Source: Cycloclasticus sp. 46_120_T64 (GTDB lineage Bacteria; Pseudomonadota; Gammaproteobacteria; Methylococcales; Cycloclasticaceae). From it: 64,000 nucleotides of DNA. The number at the start of each line of letters is the position of its first letter. Positions within the stretch are counted from its first letter, which is position 1. Under the pieces are notes generated by a model, which saw only the letters and a list, made by a program, of their open reading frames with translations, had not been told where the DNA came from and ran no database searches. The stretch covers positions 209,784-273,783 of the forward strand of contig MAAM01000004.1 of assembly GCA_002162695.1 (NCBI GenBank), in the 5' to 3' direction. Positions 8,259 through 16,569 of the stretch are shown here, piece after piece. The position numbers were made by a program, and so were the translations under genes.

Positions 8259-8624
8259 TTATTTCTGCTGTAGTAAGTTGGCTAAACCGGCAAAAGGGTT
8301 GTGGCTGGCTTCTTGGCGGGGTTTGTTTTCGTGCACATCGCCGGCAACGTTATCGATATAACGCGCATGTTCATTATCATGACAGTATAGGCATAATAAT
8401 TCCCAGTTACTGCCGTCTTGCGGGTTGTTATCGTGGTTATGGTCGCGGTGGTGTACGGTGAGTTCACGTAAGTTTTGTTGGTTGAACTCGCGTGAACAGC
8501 GGCCACAAATCCACGGGTACATTTTGAGTGCCTTGGCGCGATAACCCTTATCGCTTTGTTCACGGGCACGGCGTGCTTGCGCAACAATTTGGTCGAGTTT
8601 CTGATCTGAATCCTTGGCTGACAT
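8259..8624 (-). CDS. yajD: YajD-family HNH nuclease
   Basis: A 121-residue protein with an HNH endonuclease fold. CGRCSREF and CLYCH provide the zinc-binding cysteine pairs, and LTVHHRDHNHDNNPQDGSNW contains the HH and N residues of the HNH motif. Length and order match E. coli YajD, whose role is unknown. A strong AAGGAG site lies 12 bp before the ATG at 8624. An overlapping frame covers nearly the same bases but lacks any family signature. Confidence 0.92.
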   Translation of the reverse strand: MSAKDSDQKLDQIVAQARRAREQSDKGYRAKALKMYPWICGRCSREFNQQNLRELTVHHRDHNHDNNPQDGSNWELLCLYCHDNEHARYIDNVAGDVHENKPRQEASHNPFAGLANLLQQK

Positions 8625-8752
8625 TTTTTCAACGCTCCTTTTTTGTCGATTCAGCTAATAAAGCAGTTATTGCGCTGTTGTGCCAGTTATTTTTTGCCTA
8701 GCGGCGGACTTGGCTTGGTTGTCCATGGGCTAAGCCCGCTAAATAGGCGCTT

Positions 8753-9541
8753 TTAATACCCCTTGAATTCAGGTTTGCGCTTTTCACCAAAGGCGCTTAA
8801 ACCTTCTTGTAGGTCGTATGACTTGGTTTGCAGGTGTAGCATATTGAGTTCGGCGCGTAAGGCAACGTCTAGCGGCATATCTTGCCCATCCTTGACCATT
8901 TGTTTCATCCGTTGCAAGGCGAGAGGGCTCTTCGTGGCAATTTTTTTCGCCATCTTCATGGTGTGTTCCATTAGCTCGTCATCGGCGATAACGTCCAATA
9001 ATAAACCCCATTCTTTCATTTTATGTGCGTCGACAAAGTCACCGGTGAATAATAGGTAGTTTGCCGCGTTCCAAGGGATTTTACGGGATAACACCACCGC
9101 GCCGCCGGCACCTGGGAAAACGCCAAAATTAGCGTGGGCATCGGCCAGTTTGGCGCTTTCGGCAGCCAATAAAATATCGCCGGCCATTGCGAGCTCTAAA
9201 CCGCCGGCGCAGACCACGCCGTTAATGGCGACTAATAGGGGTTTTCTAAAGCCGGTGACGGCTCCGAAGCCATCACGCGCACGGGTCCAAAAGTTTGGTG
9301 CGGGTCTAGCACCCTCTTTGATGTCATCGAGCAGTAGTTTGAGGTCGGCACCGGCGCAAAAAGCTTGACCTTCTCCGGTTAATACCGCGACTCGAATCTC
9401 ATTATCATCATCCAGCTTTGGAAATAAGTCGGCCAGTTCTTCCATCATGGTTTCCGACACGGAATTCATTGCCGCTGGACGGTTCAGCTTAACGAGTGCG
9501 ATCGCACCTTGTTTTTCATAACTAATATCTTGGTAGTTCAT
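8753..9541 (-). CDS. Enoyl-CoA hydratase/isomerase (crotonase) family protein
   Basis: A 262-residue crotonase-fold protein. The CoA/oxyanion-hole segments are intact: FCAGADLKLL near 61-70 and NGVVCAGGLELAMAGD near 108-121. Aligned by eye with rat enoyl-CoA hydratase, the two catalytic glutamates are missing: His136 stands at Glu144 (ADAHANFGVFPGAGG) and Tyr162 at Glu164 (NYLLFTGD). Classical hydratase activity is therefore doubtful; another crotonase reaction is possible. It sits downstream of an SCP2-type thiolase on the same strand, but a strong terminator separates them, so they may be independent units with related roles in acyl-CoA metabolism. Confidence 0.9.
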   Translation of the reverse strand: MNYQDISYEKQGAIALVKLNRPAAMNSVSETMMEELADLFPKLDDDNEIRVAVLTGEGQAFCAGADLKLLLDDIKEGARPAPNFWTRARDGFGAVTGFRKPLLVAINGVVCAGGLELAMAGDILLAAESAKLADAHANFGVFPGAGGAVVLSRKIPWNAANYLLFTGDFVDAHKMKEWGLLLDVIADDELMEHTMKMAKKIATKSPLALQRMKQMVKDGQDMPLDVALRAELNMLHLQTKSYDLQEGLSAFGEKRKPEFKGY

Positions 9542-9602
9542 AGTCTGCTCTCTGGGTTATTGAGGATGCTTTCATTGTATGATGCCTAGGGAAAGTAATC
9601 GG

Positions 9603-9636
9603 CAAAAAAAAGGCTTGGCATACGAGATGCCAAGCC
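9603..9636 (-). terminator. Rho-independent terminator after the thiolase gene
   Basis: On the minus strand, stem GGCTTGGCAT/ATGCCAAGCC (perfect 10 bp, 5-base loop, 9612-9636) is followed directly by a run of eight T. It lies 34 bp after the stop codon of the thiolase-like gene. Confidence 0.92.
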
Positions 9637-9669
9637 ATTTAGTTGCAACTATAAAAGTTGCTGGAGTTG

Positions 9670-10842
9670 TTAAGCCGCTTGATACATCGTCACAACCACT
9701 GCGCCACCGAGGCCTAGGTTGTGTTGTAAAGCTACTTCTGCGCCTTCTACTTGACGTTTGCCGGCATTGCCGCGGATTTGGTTAACGAGCTCGAAACACT
9801 GTGCTAAACCGGTTGCGCCAATAGGGTGGCCTTTAGACATTAAACCGCCCGATGGATTAACAACAAATTTACCACCGTAGGTGTTATCGCCATTATCAAT
9901 AAAGGTGGTGGCTTCGCCTTCGTCGCATAAACCGAGGCCTTCATAGGTAATGACTTCGTTAACGGTAAAGCAATCGTGTAACTCAATCACTTGGATGCCG
10001 TCTGGGCCAATGCCTGATTCTTCGTAAACCGCTGCTGCTGCGCGGCGAGTCATATCTGAACCAATGAGGTTGATAGGGTCATTCCAGCTGGCAGGGGTAT
10101 CGGTTGCCATTGCCTGCGCAATAATCGCTACACCGCTAGTAATGCCGTGTTTTTTAGCAAAGGCTTCACTACAAACAACCGCAGCGCCAGCGCCACAAGT
10201 AGGAGGGCAGCACATGGTGCGAGTGAGGTAATCCATGTAGACCATTTTGTCAGCCATGACTTCTTCAACAGTGAGTGGTTTATCAAATAACGCAAATGGA
10301 TTTTGCATGGCGTGGTTACGTGTTTTTACCGAAACTTTGGCGAAAATATCGGCGCTCGCAGCATATTTTTCCATGTAGTAATGGCCGGCTGCACCAAAGG
10401 CACGTAGTGCTAGTGGGCCTGCAGGGTAGCCTTTTTCGTCGAGCACGTTAAGAAAGTTATCAAATGGAGATTCGCGATCATCCCATGCAGAGCCGATAGC
10501 GCCGGGTTGCATTTCTTCAAAGCCGAATGCTAATGCACATTCAACCGCGCCACTGCTAACCGCTTGGCGGGCTAAGAATAAGGCAGTAGAGCCAGATGAA
10601 CAGTTATTGTTCACATTAATAACAGGTATGCCAGTTTGGAACGCGTCGTAAAGAGCGGCTTGTGCGCAGGTTGAATCACCATAAATATAGGCACCGTAAG
10701 CTTGTTCGATTAGCTCAGGTTTGATGCCTGCTTCTTTTACGGCACCTTGAATGGCTTTAGATGCCATCACGCGGTACGATTCTTGTTTGCCAGGTTTGGC
10801 GAATTTAACCATATCAACGCCAGCGATAATTGCCTTGCTCAT
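9670..10842 (-). CDS. SCP2-type thiolase / lipid-transfer protein
   Basis: A 390-residue thiolase-fold protein of the lipid-transfer (SCP2-thiolase) branch. The nucleophilic Cys81 is in NNNCSSGSTALFLA. Downstream come HDCFTVNEV (catalytic-type His) and NPSGGLMSKGHPIGATGL (active-site His). The usual C-terminal CxG motif of degradative thiolases is replaced by HNLGLGG, as in SCP2/Ltp enzymes. Members cleave or process branched acyl-CoAs, including sterol side chains; the substrate here is not evident. It is monocistronic by its own terminator. Confidence in family is high, in reaction low. Confidence 0.92.
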   Translation of the reverse strand: MSKAIIAGVDMVKFAKPGKQESYRVMASKAIQGAVKEAGIKPELIEQAYGAYIYGDSTCAQAALYDAFQTGIPVINVNNNCSSGSTALFLARQAVSSGAVECALAFGFEEMQPGAIGSAWDDRESPFDNFLNVLDEKGYPAGPLALRAFGAAGHYYMEKYAASADIFAKVSVKTRNHAMQNPFALFDKPLTVEEVMADKMVYMDYLTRTMCCPPTCGAGAAVVCSEAFAKKHGITSGVAIIAQAMATDTPASWNDPINLIGSDMTRRAAAAVYEESGIGPDGIQVIELHDCFTVNEVITYEGLGLCDEGEATTFIDNGDNTYGGKFVVNPSGGLMSKGHPIGATGLAQCFELVNQIRGNAGKRQVEGAEVALQHNLGLGGAVVVTMYQAA

Positions 10843-10976
10843 AATCGAGTTCCTATTTATTGGGTATTTAAGTCAGGTGCAGACTATGCCTGAATCAGAC
10901 GTAATAATAAATGTTGGATTACGACATTACTCTTGGCAAAAACGCTCGTGTTAAACCCTGCTAGGGCAAGGTTGGG

Positions 10977-13316
10977 TTAAGGTAGCTGTACTGCGTAAAG
11001 AGCAGCTTCTTGGTGTTCGCCGTTAAGGTTGGTGTTCGGGGTATGAGCCTTTAAATGTTTTATAAGCTGTGTGTTTTCCATCGGCTTTGCAAAATAATAA
11101 CCTTGGAATAAGTCGCAACCAAACTCAAGTAGTAAGTCAGCCTGTTCTTTTTCTTCAACGCCCTCCGAGAGAACGGGAATTTGCAGGCTTTTGCCGATGT
11201 TAATAATGCTTTGAATGAGGTTTTTATCGCTTTTAGAGCTGAGAACATGCTGAATAAAACTCTTATCAATCTTTAGTTCATTAATTGGAAGTTTAGTTAA
11301 CACGCTTAATGAGGAGTAGCCTGTGCCAAAGTCGTCAAGTGAAATTTTCACGCCGATGGCCTGTATTCTGTCGAGTACAAGTTTGGCCGCCTTTAAGTCC
11401 TCGATGAATAAACTTTCAGTGACTTCAATGCAAAGAGGGATAGATGGATACTGGTCTGTTAGTTGTTGGATGTCATTGATGATCGTTGAATGAAATAACT
11501 GCTGCACAGATATGTTGACGGATAGTTGTAAGTTTTTGTATTTAGGTTGTTTTTTTGTTATTTCAGCAAGCTCTCGCATTGAGGTTTGCAGAACGAAACG
11601 ACCAATATCGATGATAAGGCCGGTTGATTCAGCGATGGGGATAAAGACATCTGGAGGAACCATGCCTAATTTTTCATTCTTCCAACGAATGAGCGTTTCT
11701 ATGCCAACGATGTTTTTTGTCTGTGCTTCGACTTGAGGTTGGTAGACTAAAAATAGCTCATCTCTTTCGAGCGCTAGGCGTAACTCTTGTTCAATAAGGA
11801 AGGCGTTCCTCTGTTTCTCTTCTAAATGATCAGAGTAGATAAAGTGACGGGCGCCGGTTGCCTTGGCTTGATACATAGCCATATCGGCTTTGCGTAAGAG
11901 GTCATCAAGGCTGTGGCCATTGCTTGGGGTATGGGCGATACCCATGCTTACGGTAATAGAAAAGTCTAGCTGACTCACTAAAATGGATTGTTTAAGTTGT
12001 TGATAAAAATCATCACAAAGTTGAATAACGTGTTTGGCATCAATACTGGGAGTGAGAATGATGAACTCGTCGCCACCAGGCCTTATTTTTAAACACTCAG
12101 GGAAGCAGTTGTTAATACGTGACGCGACTTCTTGTAGGATTTGATCGCCAACAGAATGCCCATGTAGATCATTGCAGCTTTTAAAGTTATTTATATCCAT
12201 AAAAATGATATGAAAATCGCCGTGGCAATGTGCTTGCCAACTAGGGTAGGCCTTCAATAAGTGTCGTCGGTTAGGTAAGCCAGTGAGAGGGTCGTGTGTT
12301 GCTTGCTGCTCTAGGGTGTTTTTGGCGGTATTTTGCAGCCGGATATTTGAGCGGAAGGTCCAAAACAAGACGAGGTTAAATATAATGAAGGCAAGAGCTA
12401 AAACGCTTAATGGGATGAGTAGTCGTTGGCTGATTAATTCATAGGGTGTGGCAATGATGGTGTAGTGCGCGAAGCGTGGGTCATAGCTAATGCTCACAAG
12501 GGATTTTGCTCGTCGCTCTGTCTGCAAGGCTACGCTGGTGAAAATCTCTGGGCTGCTGTTGCGTATGGTTGCTAAAGTCGCGCCTTCATCACGAAAGCGG
12601 TCTTCAAATTTTCTGACCCAGGCGTATGGAATGGGTTGTGAGTAGGCGGATTCCGCGCTGCTAAAGGCAGTTTTCGGCGCATATTGCCTATAGAAGTCCT
12701 CCCTTACAATAAATGTACTCATGTGGCTGGGTAGGAACGAGCCAGACCAGGTGTTGAAGTTAGATTCTAGTTTTAGCCCGCTGGTCATGACGCCTGTGAC
12801 CAGGCCATTTTTATCGGTAATGCGTTGTCTTAGCGGGATAACCCATTGCTGAAGGCTTTTCATGTAATAGGTTCTGCCAACGACCATCTGTGGACTGTTG
12901 AGGGTTTTTTTAAAACTGACGGCAGAGGCTGGGTTTTTTTGTAAGCTGATTGCTGTTGGGTTATTGATGTCGAAGCTAGCCAAGATGAAACGTCCTGAGG
13001 GGTTGGCTAGACCAAATCCGGCAATTTCGGGGTTGGTTTTAAGTAGGCTGTCGAATAATTGTTGAGGCTCTATGGCAGGATCTTGCTGTTTCCTTAAGGC
13101 AATTAATAGCTCACCAAGGGTTTTTAATAAACCTTCATTTTTACTTAATACCGATTGGGTGGAGTTTGAAATAACTCGGTGAGAATAAATTAATTCAGTT
13201 CTTGCCTGGGTGTGAGTGTTCAGCCATATAAAATATGCAGTAACAGCGGCGAAGATAACTGACGTCGTAACGATGAAAATATATGTTTTCCATAAACCGT
13301 TAAATTTTTGCATCAC
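10977..13316 (-). CDS. Membrane GGDEF-EAL cyclic-di-GMP enzyme
   Basis: A 779-residue sensor with transmembrane helices near 10-32 and 299-320 flanking a periplasmic, probably Cache-like region. The GGDEF domain (about 340-500) carries an intact GGDEF signature near 414-418; no RxxD inhibitory site precedes it. The EAL domain (about 520-765) retains the metal and catalytic residues: ETLIRW in place of EAL, SVNIS, EVTES, DDFGTGYSSL, LKIDKSF, SEGVEE and FQGYYFAKP. Both activities are therefore plausible. It is monocistronic, and no flagellar or polysaccharide gene lies next to it. Confidence 0.94.
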   Translation of the reverse strand: MMQKFNGLWKTYIFIVTTSVIFAAVTAYFIWLNTHTQARTELIYSHRVISNSTQSVLSKNEGLLKTLGELLIALRKQQDPAIEPQQLFDSLLKTNPEIAGFGLANPSGRFILASFDINNPTAISLQKNPASAVSFKKTLNSPQMVVGRTYYMKSLQQWVIPLRQRITDKNGLVTGVMTSGLKLESNFNTWSGSFLPSHMSTFIVREDFYRQYAPKTAFSSAESAYSQPIPYAWVRKFEDRFRDEGATLATIRNSSPEIFTSVALQTERRAKSLVSISYDPRFAHYTIIATPYELISQRLLIPLSVLALAFIIFNLVLFWTFRSNIRLQNTAKNTLEQQATHDPLTGLPNRRHLLKAYPSWQAHCHGDFHIIFMDINNFKSCNDLHGHSVGDQILQEVASRINNCFPECLKIRPGGDEFIILTPSIDAKHVIQLCDDFYQQLKQSILVSQLDFSITVSMGIAHTPSNGHSLDDLLRKADMAMYQAKATGARHFIYSDHLEEKQRNAFLIEQELRLALERDELFLVYQPQVEAQTKNIVGIETLIRWKNEKLGMVPPDVFIPIAESTGLIIDIGRFVLQTSMRELAEITKKQPKYKNLQLSVNISVQQLFHSTIINDIQQLTDQYPSIPLCIEVTESLFIEDLKAAKLVLDRIQAIGVKISLDDFGTGYSSLSVLTKLPINELKIDKSFIQHVLSSKSDKNLIQSIINIGKSLQIPVLSEGVEEKEQADLLLEFGCDLFQGYYFAKPMENTQLIKHLKAHTPNTNLNGEHQEAALYAVQLP

Positions 13317-13575
13317 TCGGACAGCCTTTTATTTGAGCGTTATCAGCTTGATAAACACTTTGATTTTTAGGCTACAACGTCATTAGTGGTTAGGATGAAA
13401 ACGAGCCAGCGACAGTATTTATGCCTTAGATGGCTATGTGGTGCAAGCTAATTCGTATCGTTGGTTTGACAGCGATGCTGTTTTGTACGGCTAAATTGTC
13501 AGTGTGTTCTTAAGCCGAGGGTGACATGTTGGGTATCACAGAGCTGAGCAGGCTTTATAAGTAAGCTTTGATGAA

Positions 13576-13652
13576 TGGCGCGCTCGGCGGGAGTCGAACC
13601 CACGACCTTCGCCTTCGGAGGGCGACACTCTATCCAGCTGAGCTACGAGCGC
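13576..13652 (-). tRNA. tRNA-Arg (anticodon CCG)
   Basis: Read on the minus strand the gene gives acceptor stem GCGCTCG/CGAGCGC, the D arm TAGCTCAGCTGGATAGAG, an anticodon stem TCGCC/GGCGA around loop CTCCGAA (anticodon CCG at 13616-13618), and a T arm with GGTTCGACTCC. Discriminator G and an encoded CCA end the gene, 77 nt in all. No integrase or attachment duplication is seen beside it. Confidence 0.96.
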
Positions 13653-13803
13653 TTAATTTTTTCAGCGGCCATTATAGCGCGATAATCACGAGGGGATAAT
13701 ATTAACTGTTATCAGTAAGACCAATAATTGATGGTTTTTTGTGTCGGGCGGGTAAAATTACGGTTTATAATAAAAAACTAAATCAATTAAATGGAGTGGC
13801 TTC

Positions 13804-14277
13804 GTGAGCGAAGAAAAAATGGGTTTGAATAGAAATGGTGGTATTGCTACGGTTTTAGTCGGTTTTCTGCTTAGTTTGTTGCTGGCTACGGCTGCCATTG
13901 CCGACGAGGCCAGTTCAAGCGAAGCGAGTATTCTGGAAAGAATTAAGCCCCTAGGTATGGTTGCTACGAGCGCTGATGAAGCGCAACAGGCTAGCCCTGT
14001 TGTTGAGGAACCTGCTCCGGTTGTGGCGGCGGGCCCGATGACCGGTGAGCAAGTATTCAATACGGCCTGTATGGCTTGCCACTCCACGGGCGCTGCTGGC
14101 GCACCTAAGGTGGGTGATGTAGCCGCTTGGGCTCCACGTATTGCACAAGGTATGGAAGTGCTGTTTGAACACGCAACGAAAGGCTTTAAAGCGATGCCTC
14201 CACGCGGCGGTTCAGCGCAATTATCCGATGAAGAAGTTCAATCGGCTATCAGTTTCATGGTTGATAACAGCAAATAA
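13804..14277 (+). CDS. Cytochrome c5-like periplasmic c-type cytochrome
   Basis: A 157-residue protein starting at GTG 13804, with GGAG seven bases upstream. The hydrophobic N-terminus (VLVGFLLSLLLATAAIADE) is a signal peptide or anchor, followed by a Ala/Pro/Glu-rich linker to about residue 78. A single cytochrome c domain with heme-binding CMACH follows, with KAMPPRGG providing the distal Met ligand. The C-terminal half matches the c5 family of electron carriers. Two hairpins follow the gene. Confidence 0.9.
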   Translation: MSEEKMGLNRNGGIATVLVGFLLSLLLATAAIADEASSSEASILERIKPLGMVATSADEAQQASPVVEEPAPVVAAGPMTGEQVFNTACMACHSTGAAGAPKVGDVAAWAPRIAQGMEVLFEHATKGFKAMPPRGGSAQLSDEEVQSAISFMVDNSK

Positions 14278-14287
14278 TAACGGTTGT

Positions 14288-14351
14288 TGAACCCTGTAAG
14301 GGGTTCAGTATATTACTGGCCGATGAGTTAAGTCTGTTCTCAACTCATCGG
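14288..14351. terminator. Convergent hairpins between cytochrome c and rep
   Basis: Stem TGAACCC/GGGTTCA (14288-14307) is followed by a perfect 10-bp stem CCGATGAGTT/AACTCATCGG with a 12-base loop (14320-14351) and a short TTT. They lie between convergent genes and probably end transcription in both directions. Confidence 0.7.
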
Positions 14352-14387
14352 TTTAGTGCTTGTTTTAAGGCTTGTTGGTGTAGCGGC

Positions 14388-16394
14388 TTAGTTTAATAAG
14401 TTTTTCATCATCGCTAGGTTGGCTTTGCCTTTTTTCTTTTGTTCTTCGGGGTTAACTTTATTCACCGCGGGCCAATTGAGCTCATCAACCGGTAGCTCAT
14501 TTAAAAAACGGCTCGGTTCAGGCGATGACATTTCACCATATTTTTTGCGTTGTGCGCAGTAACTAAAGGTCAGCTGTTTTTGCGCTCGGGTGATACCCAC
14601 GTAGGCGAGTCGGCGTTCTTCCTCTATTTGCTCGGAGTCGATGCTGTTTTGATGCGGCAAGACGCCTTCTTCCATACCAATCAGATAAACATAGGGGAAC
14701 TCTAGCCCCTTGGCCGCGTGTAGGGTCATGAGTTTTATTTGGTCGGTTTTTTCTTCATCTTCGTTGCGCTCTAAGCTATCTAATAACATCATGCGAGAAA
14801 CAATGTCGCCCAAGCTGCGTTCCTGCTGTGATTTTTTAGCGCTATTTTCGATCCACTTGATCAGTTCAAGCACGTTATTAATGCGTCGTTCGGCTTGTTT
14901 GTCGCTATTAGCTTGAGCTTTTATCCAATCGTAATAATCGATGTCTTGCAGCATTTCGTGTAATACGGCAATCGGCTCTTCTTCTTGTTGAGTTCTATCG
15001 GATAGTTGTACTACCCAATCGCAGAATGAACGGAGTTTTTTGTAGGTACGCTCATTCAGTTGATGCTCTAAGCCAAATTCGAAGCAGGCGTCAAACAGGC
15101 TGATATGGCGTTCATTGGCGTATTGCGCTAGTTTCTCAACCGTTGAGGTGCCGATCTCGCGTCGCGGGGTGTTGATAACGCGTAAAAAAGCACTATTGTC
15201 ATCGGGGTTAATGAGCAGTTTGATATAGCTTAATACGTCTTTTATTTCGGCGTGTGAAAAGAACGATGCACCGCCGCTGATGGCGTAGGGTAGAGATAAT
15301 TCGCGTAGACTTTTTTCGAGTAAGCGGGCTTGGTAGTTGCTGCGGTATAGAATGGCAAAATCACCGTTGTTGGCTTGTAGCTGGAATTTAACGCGTGAGA
15401 TTTCGGCCGCTATTTGCTGGGCTTCGGAGAACTCGTCGCGGCATTTGATCACATTGATGCGATCCTCACCTTGGATATTACTCCAGAGGTTTTTTTCATA
15501 TAAATGTGGGTTATTGGCGATTAATTGGTTGGCCGATTTTAAAATGCGCTGAGTTGAGCGGTAATTTTGTTCGAGTTTGATGATTTCTAGGCGCGGAAAG
15601 TCTTTCTTTAATTGGAATAGATTTTCTGGGTTGGCACCGCGCCAAGCATAAATGGATTGATCATCGTCGCCCACGACGGTGAATTGGCCGACTGAACCGA
15701 CCAGGTATTTAAATAATTCATACTGACTGGTGTTGGTGTCTTGGTATTCATCGAGCAGTAAATATCGTGAATTATTGCGCCATTTTTCGAGAATAGCAGG
15801 GTGGTTTTTGAATAAATCTAAGGGGGCAAGAATTAGGTCGTCAAAGTCGACGGCGTTGCAGACGAGGTTGTAGGACTGGTATTGCTCGTATAAGGCGGCG
15901 GCGAGTTGTTGTTGAGCGTCTTCGGCTAAAGACATGGCTTGTGGCGGTAGCACGGCTTGGTTTTTCCAATCGGAAATCTGCCAAGCAAGGGGTTTTATTT
16001 GATCTTTGTCGAGTTTATGTTTGCCATTTTCTAGGATGTCTTGCAAGACCTTGTATTTGTCTTGCTCGTCCATAATGCTGATATTCTTTTTGAAACCAAG
16101 GGCGGCGTGCTCTCGACGAATAATATCGAGCCCCATTGAGTGAAAGGTCGAAATGCGTAAATGTTTGGCCTTTTTGTGCGAGCAAATCTTTTCTACCCGT
16201 GAGCGCATTTCTCGCGCCGCTTTATTGGTAAAGGTCACCGCCACTATGTGCTTGGCTTCGATGCCTTTGTCCAATAGGTGGACGATTTTTTCGGTAATAA
16301 CGCGGGTTTTACCACTGCCCGCACCGGCGATGACTAACAAGGGTTTATCGGTGGTGGTAACGGCTAATTGCTGTTCGGGGTTGAGGTCTGGCAC
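14388..16394 (-). CDS. rep: ATP-dependent DNA helicase Rep
   Basis: A 668-residue 3'-5' SF1A helicase that assists replication forks past obstacles. All helicase motifs are present: Walker A GAGSGKTRVI near residue 25, VTFTNKAAREM, LLDEYQDTN, VVGDDDQSIYAWRGA, LEQNYRS, LMTLHAAKGLEFPYVYL and EEERRLAYVGITRA. The length and the lack of a Tudor-like C-terminal extension fit Rep rather than UvrD. The gene order cytochrome c5 / rep / comM is familiar from pseudomonads. Confidence 0.96.
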   Translation of the reverse strand: MPDLNPEQQLAVTTTDKPLLVIAGAGSGKTRVITEKIVHLLDKGIEAKHIVAVTFTNKAAREMRSRVEKICSHKKAKHLRISTFHSMGLDIIRREHAALGFKKNISIMDEQDKYKVLQDILENGKHKLDKDQIKPLAWQISDWKNQAVLPPQAMSLAEDAQQQLAAALYEQYQSYNLVCNAVDFDDLILAPLDLFKNHPAILEKWRNNSRYLLLDEYQDTNTSQYELFKYLVGSVGQFTVVGDDDQSIYAWRGANPENLFQLKKDFPRLEIIKLEQNYRSTQRILKSANQLIANNPHLYEKNLWSNIQGEDRINVIKCRDEFSEAQQIAAEISRVKFQLQANNGDFAILYRSNYQARLLEKSLRELSLPYAISGGASFFSHAEIKDVLSYIKLLINPDDNSAFLRVINTPRREIGTSTVEKLAQYANERHISLFDACFEFGLEHQLNERTYKKLRSFCDWVVQLSDRTQQEEEPIAVLHEMLQDIDYYDWIKAQANSDKQAERRINNVLELIKWIENSAKKSQQERSLGDIVSRMMLLDSLERNEDEEKTDQIKLMTLHAAKGLEFPYVYLIGMEEGVLPHQNSIDSEQIEEERRLAYVGITRAQKQLTFSYCAQRKKYGEMSSPEPSRFLNELPVDELNWPAVNKVNPEEQKKKGKANLAMMKNLLN

Positions 16395-16569
16395 GATGAA
16401 ATTATGCTCGGAGTAAAAAGAAGATTCTACCTGTTTTAGCGGTGGTTTTCAGGGCTTTTAATTATGTAAGGCTTGCTTAAGTTTGCTTGGCTTTAGGCTG
16501 AAAGAGTAAGTTTGCGCTTATTTCTGCTGGCACAAAATAATCATGACGTGGGCGGGGCCTCCTTAGTCA

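Noticed and set aside
9617..9632. Sigma-54-like TGGCAT...ATGC match
   Set aside because: It is formed by the two arms of the thiolase terminator hairpin and points into no gene start.
13317..13803. Integration site at tRNA-Arg
   Set aside because: No integrase, no duplicated tRNA 3' end and no change in gene type beside it.
15943..15953. ops-like GGCGGTAGCAC element, bound by RfaH in leaders of envelope operons
   Set aside because: It lies antisense inside rep, far from the polysaccharide operons, and not in any leader.
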